From contig CAOKRG010000020.1 in the NCBI GenBank assembly GCA_948471095.1, positions 1 to 42,657 on the forward strand: DNA of 42,657 nucleotides, in the 5' to 3' direction. Positions 40,623-42,657 of this stretch are shown here, piece after piece. The translations under genes and the position numbers were made by a program. The notes under the pieces were generated by a model that had not been told where the DNA came from, searched no databases, and saw only the letters and a list, made by a program, of their open reading frames with translations. This DNA is from an uncultured Oscillospiraceae bacterium. GTDB lineage: Bacteria > Bacillota > Clostridia > Oscillospirales > Acutalibacteraceae. How positions within the stretch are numbered: the stretch's first letter is position 1; every line of letters begins with the position of its first letter.

Positions 40623-41644
40623 AGCGTATGCCCGTCAAGACCATGTTTCTGCTGGTGGAGATTAGCGCGGCCATTTCCATGCTGGCCCTTTCCTTCTTCC
40701 TCTCCAACCTGACGGGACAGGGGTGGGTGCTGCTGGCCGGTGCACTGCTGACGGCCTGCGCCCTGGTCTGGCTGTTTTTGCTGACGCTGTTTTTCGCCAA
40801 GCGGCTGTCCCAGTTCACCAGCGACCTGTGCCGGACCATGGACAGTATGATCAGCGGCGGCGAGGAGCCGGCCAGAGCCGAAGACCGTGAGACCATCTTT
40901 GCCCGTATCAGCTACCGCCTCTCCCGGCTGTACGGCATTCTTCAGGAAAACCGGCGCAAGGTGGACGAGGAGCGGCGGGAGTTGCAAGAGTTGGTGTCGG
41001 ACATTTCCCATCAGGTGAAAACGCCGGTGGCAAATCTGAAAATGGTGACGGATACCCTGCTGGCAAAGCCCGTTACCGAGCAGGAGCGGCGGGACTTCTT
41101 GCAGGGCATCCGCAGCCAGACGGACAAGCTGGAATTTCTGGTGCAGTCCATGGGGAAAGCCTCCCGCCTGGAGACTGGGGCGGTCACCCTGGAAAAGAAG
41201 GACGTGCCGCTGCTGGACACGCTGGCCCAGGCCATGAGCGGCATCGTCTACGGGGCGGAGCAAAAGGGCATCTCTGTGGAGGTACAGTGCCCTGACGACC
41301 TGCGGGTGTCCCACGACAGCAAGTGGACGGCGGAGGCCCTGTTCAATCTGCTGGACAACGCGGTGAAGTACACCCCGGCGGGCGGGAAGATCAGCGTGTC
41401 GGTGGAGCAGTGGGAGATGTACGTCAAACTGGATGTGACCGACACCGGAAAGGGCATCCCGGAGAGCTGTCAGGCCGCCATCTTCCGGCGCTTTTACCGG
41501 GAGGAGGAGGTCCACGACCAGCCGGGGGTGGGCATCGGCCTGTATCTGGCCCGGGAGATCGTCACCCGGCAGGGCGGCTATATCAAGGTGACCTCGGAGG
41601 TTGGCCGGGGGTCTACCTTTTCCGTGTTCCTGCCCCGGCGATAA
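40619..41644 (+). CDS. Two-component sensor histidine kinase
   Basis: The 341-residue kinase has two membrane segments (about residues 10-30 and 37-60) with almost no extracellular loop, typical of intramembrane-sensing kinases that work with ABC transporters. The H-box is SDISHQVKTPVANL (His131), the N-box is FNLLDNAVKYTP, and the G-boxes are DTGKGIPE and GVGIGLYLAREIV. All are intact. It overlaps the regulator gene by 4 bp. The likely role is detection of cell-envelope stress or antimicrobial peptides through the ABC transporter that follows. Confidence 0.93.
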   Translation: MKRMPVKTMFLLVEISAAISMLALSFFLSNLTGQGWVLLAGALLTACALVWLFLLTLFFAKRLSQFTSDLCRTMDSMISGGEEPARAEDRETIFARISYRLSRLYGILQENRRKVDEERRELQELVSDISHQVKTPVANLKMVTDTLLAKPVTEQERRDFLQGIRSQTDKLEFLVQSMGKASRLETGAVTLEKKDVPLLDTLAQAMSGIVYGAEQKGISVEVQCPDDLRVSHDSKWTAEALFNLLDNAVKYTPAGGKISVSVEQWEMYVKLDVTDTGKGIPESCQAAIFRRFYREEEVHDQPGVGIGLYLAREIVTRQGGYIKVTSEVGRGSTFSVFLPRR

Positions 41645-41683
41645 ACTGTTCACAAAAAATTCACATTCAAAGCTCCAATTCGG

Positions 41684-41712
41684 ACATTTCTGAGACATTT
41701 GGATTTTACAAT
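41684..41712 (+). promoter_or_regulatory. ACATTT direct-repeat promoter of the ABC transporter
   Basis: ACATTT at 41684-41689 and 41695-41700 (11 bp apart), then 6 bp to TACAAT (41707-41712). Repeat, spacing and distance to the minus 10 are identical to 39747-39775, so the same regulator probably controls both. Confidence 0.75.
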
Positions 41713-41754
41713 CGCTCTGCAACAGGCGAAGAGCCGTGAAAGGAGCAGACAAAA

Positions 41755-42420
41755 ATGAACGTATTACAGACCATCGACCTGAAAAAGCAGTATGGCAGTG
41801 AGCCGAACATCACCCGGGCCCTGGATGGGGTCAACCTCTCTGTGGAGCAGGGGGAGTTTGTGGCCGTGGTGGGGACCTCCGGCAGCGGCAAGTCCACCCT
41901 GCTCAATATGATGTGAGGGCTGGACACCCCCACCTCCGGCAGCGTCATGGTCCGGGGGGACGAGCTGGCGAAGAAGAACGATGAGGAGCTGACCATCTTC
42001 CGCCGCCGGAACATCGGCTTCATCTTCCAGAATTACAACCTGGTTCCCATTCTCAACGTCTATGAGAACATCGTCCTGCCCGTGGAGCTGGACGGGGACA
42101 CGGTGGACCAGAGGTTCATGGACGAGATCGTCCACATGCTGGCCCTGGAGGACAAGCTGCAAAATATGCCCAACAACCTCTCCGGCGGGCAGCAGCAGCG
42201 TGTAGCGATTGCCCGGGCCTTGATTACCAAACCCGCTATCATTTTGGCTGACGAGCCTACCGGAAACCTGGACAGCAAGACCAGCGCCGATGTATTGGGT
42301 CTGCTCAAGCGCACCAGCACGCAGTTCAACCAGACCATTGTGATGATTACCCACAACAACGAGATCGCCCAGTTGGCCGACCGCATCGTGCGGATCGAGG
42401 ACGGCATGATCGTGGGCTGA
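41755..42420 (+). pseudogene. ABC transporter ATPase with in-frame TGA
   Basis: This MacB/BceA-type ATPase of 221 codons has Walker [14 protein letters not shown]-loop IFQNYNLVP, signature LSGGQQQRVAIARAL, Walker B AIILADEPTGNLDS and the H-loop MITHNNE. TGA at 41914-41916, directly after Walker A, interrupts LNMM-stop-GLDTPTSG where family members have Gly, so GGA to TGA is the likely change. A good ribosome binding site (AAAGGAG) precedes the ATG. Without read-through no ATPase is made. Confidence 0.92.
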
Positions 42421-42433
42421 GGGGGTGACAGTA

Positions 42434-42657
42434 ATGACTTGGCCGTTTGAAAACGATACCAGCGCGGTAGAGAAGAAGCTGGCGAGCCGCAGCATCAAAG
42501 CTGACAAGCGCCGGAGCGTGTTTGTCATCCTGACTATCGCCCTGGCCGTCTGCCTGATGGGGACCCTCTGCTTTCTCTATTCCGCCCAGCAGCTGAAAAC
42601 CTTGGACGGTATCCTGGGGCAGTATCAGGCCGGGTGCGGCGGGCTGACCCGGGAAGA
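42434..42657 (+). CDS. ABC transporter permease, N-terminal part
   Basis: The frame starts MTWPFENDTSAVEKKLASRS behind GGGGGTGA and is open to the window edge (74 codons). A basic cytoplasmic stretch (SIKADKRRSVF) is followed by a first membrane segment (VILTIALAVCLMGTLCFLY) and an extracellular coiled region, as in FtsX-like permeases of antimicrobial-peptide exporters. It continues outside the window. Confidence 0.8.
   Translation, partial: MTWPFENDTSAVEKKLASRSIKADKRRSVFVILTIALAVCLMGTLCFLYSAQQLKTLDGILGQYQAGCGGLTRE

Noticed and set aside
41914-41916. TGA as selenocysteine or a reassigned codon
   Set aside because: The position is a Gly in the family, there is no SECIS-like hairpin in the expected place, TGA is used as a normal stop in many genes here, and a TAA interrupts a neighbour.
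30745-42657. Right-hand attachment site for the tRNA-Tyr element
   Set aside because: No repeat of the last bases of tRNA-Tyr was found by eye in the rest of the window, so no boundary is claimed.

Overview
The window looks like a chromosomal segment of a GC-rich, endospore-forming Clostridia, most like Oscillospiraceae (Flavonifractor/Lawsonibacter-like). That family guess is inference. It rests on high GC coding DNA with strong GGAGG ribosome binding sites, consensus sigma-A promoters, a tryptophan T-box, a forespore sigma-G gene, a FapA/DUF342 protein and the gene content. No database was searched.

Layout. Bases 1-30.5 kb are ordinary chromosome: a DUF58 protein; T-box-controlled trpS; L-serine dehydratase; a pyrE-rsmE-HAD operon; an SDR oxidoreductase; a fucose-type aldolase plus fucI; ppa; a lipoprotein; sigG and thiI on the minus strand; cysK; a degenerate GHKL membrane protein; a NahK-like sugar kinase; fapA; glpK; a Na/Pi cotransporter; and a DUF5060/DUF4038-type glycosidase. 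Many gaps between these genes hold dispersed palindromic repeats rather than unique sequence. At least three families recur in this window alone, and several keep their loops while the stems change in a compensatory way.

From tRNA-Thr/tRNA-Tyr (30.5 kb) to the right edge the sequence looks acquired and eroding. A tyrosine integrase sits just behind tRNA-Tyr. It is followed by a truncated surface-protein fragment, two small minus-strand transcription units (one with a DUF2325 gene) preceded by shared TTAG-N6-CTAA operators, and a collapsed phage lysis module. Next come an agr-like LytTR/GHKL two-component pair with a small DUF7662-like protein, an alpha/beta hydrolase and a CPBP protease, then a permease remnant. 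The window ends in an OmpR-type two-component system followed by an ABC exporter of the kind used in peptide-antibiotic sensing and detoxification. Five genes in the last 8 kb carry a frameshift or in-frame stop, although their partner kinases are intact.

The two observations most worth following are the repeat families with covarying hairpins, and the identical promoter architecture (ACATTT-N5-ACATTT-N6-minus 10) in front of both the OmpR-type two-component system and its ABC transporter.
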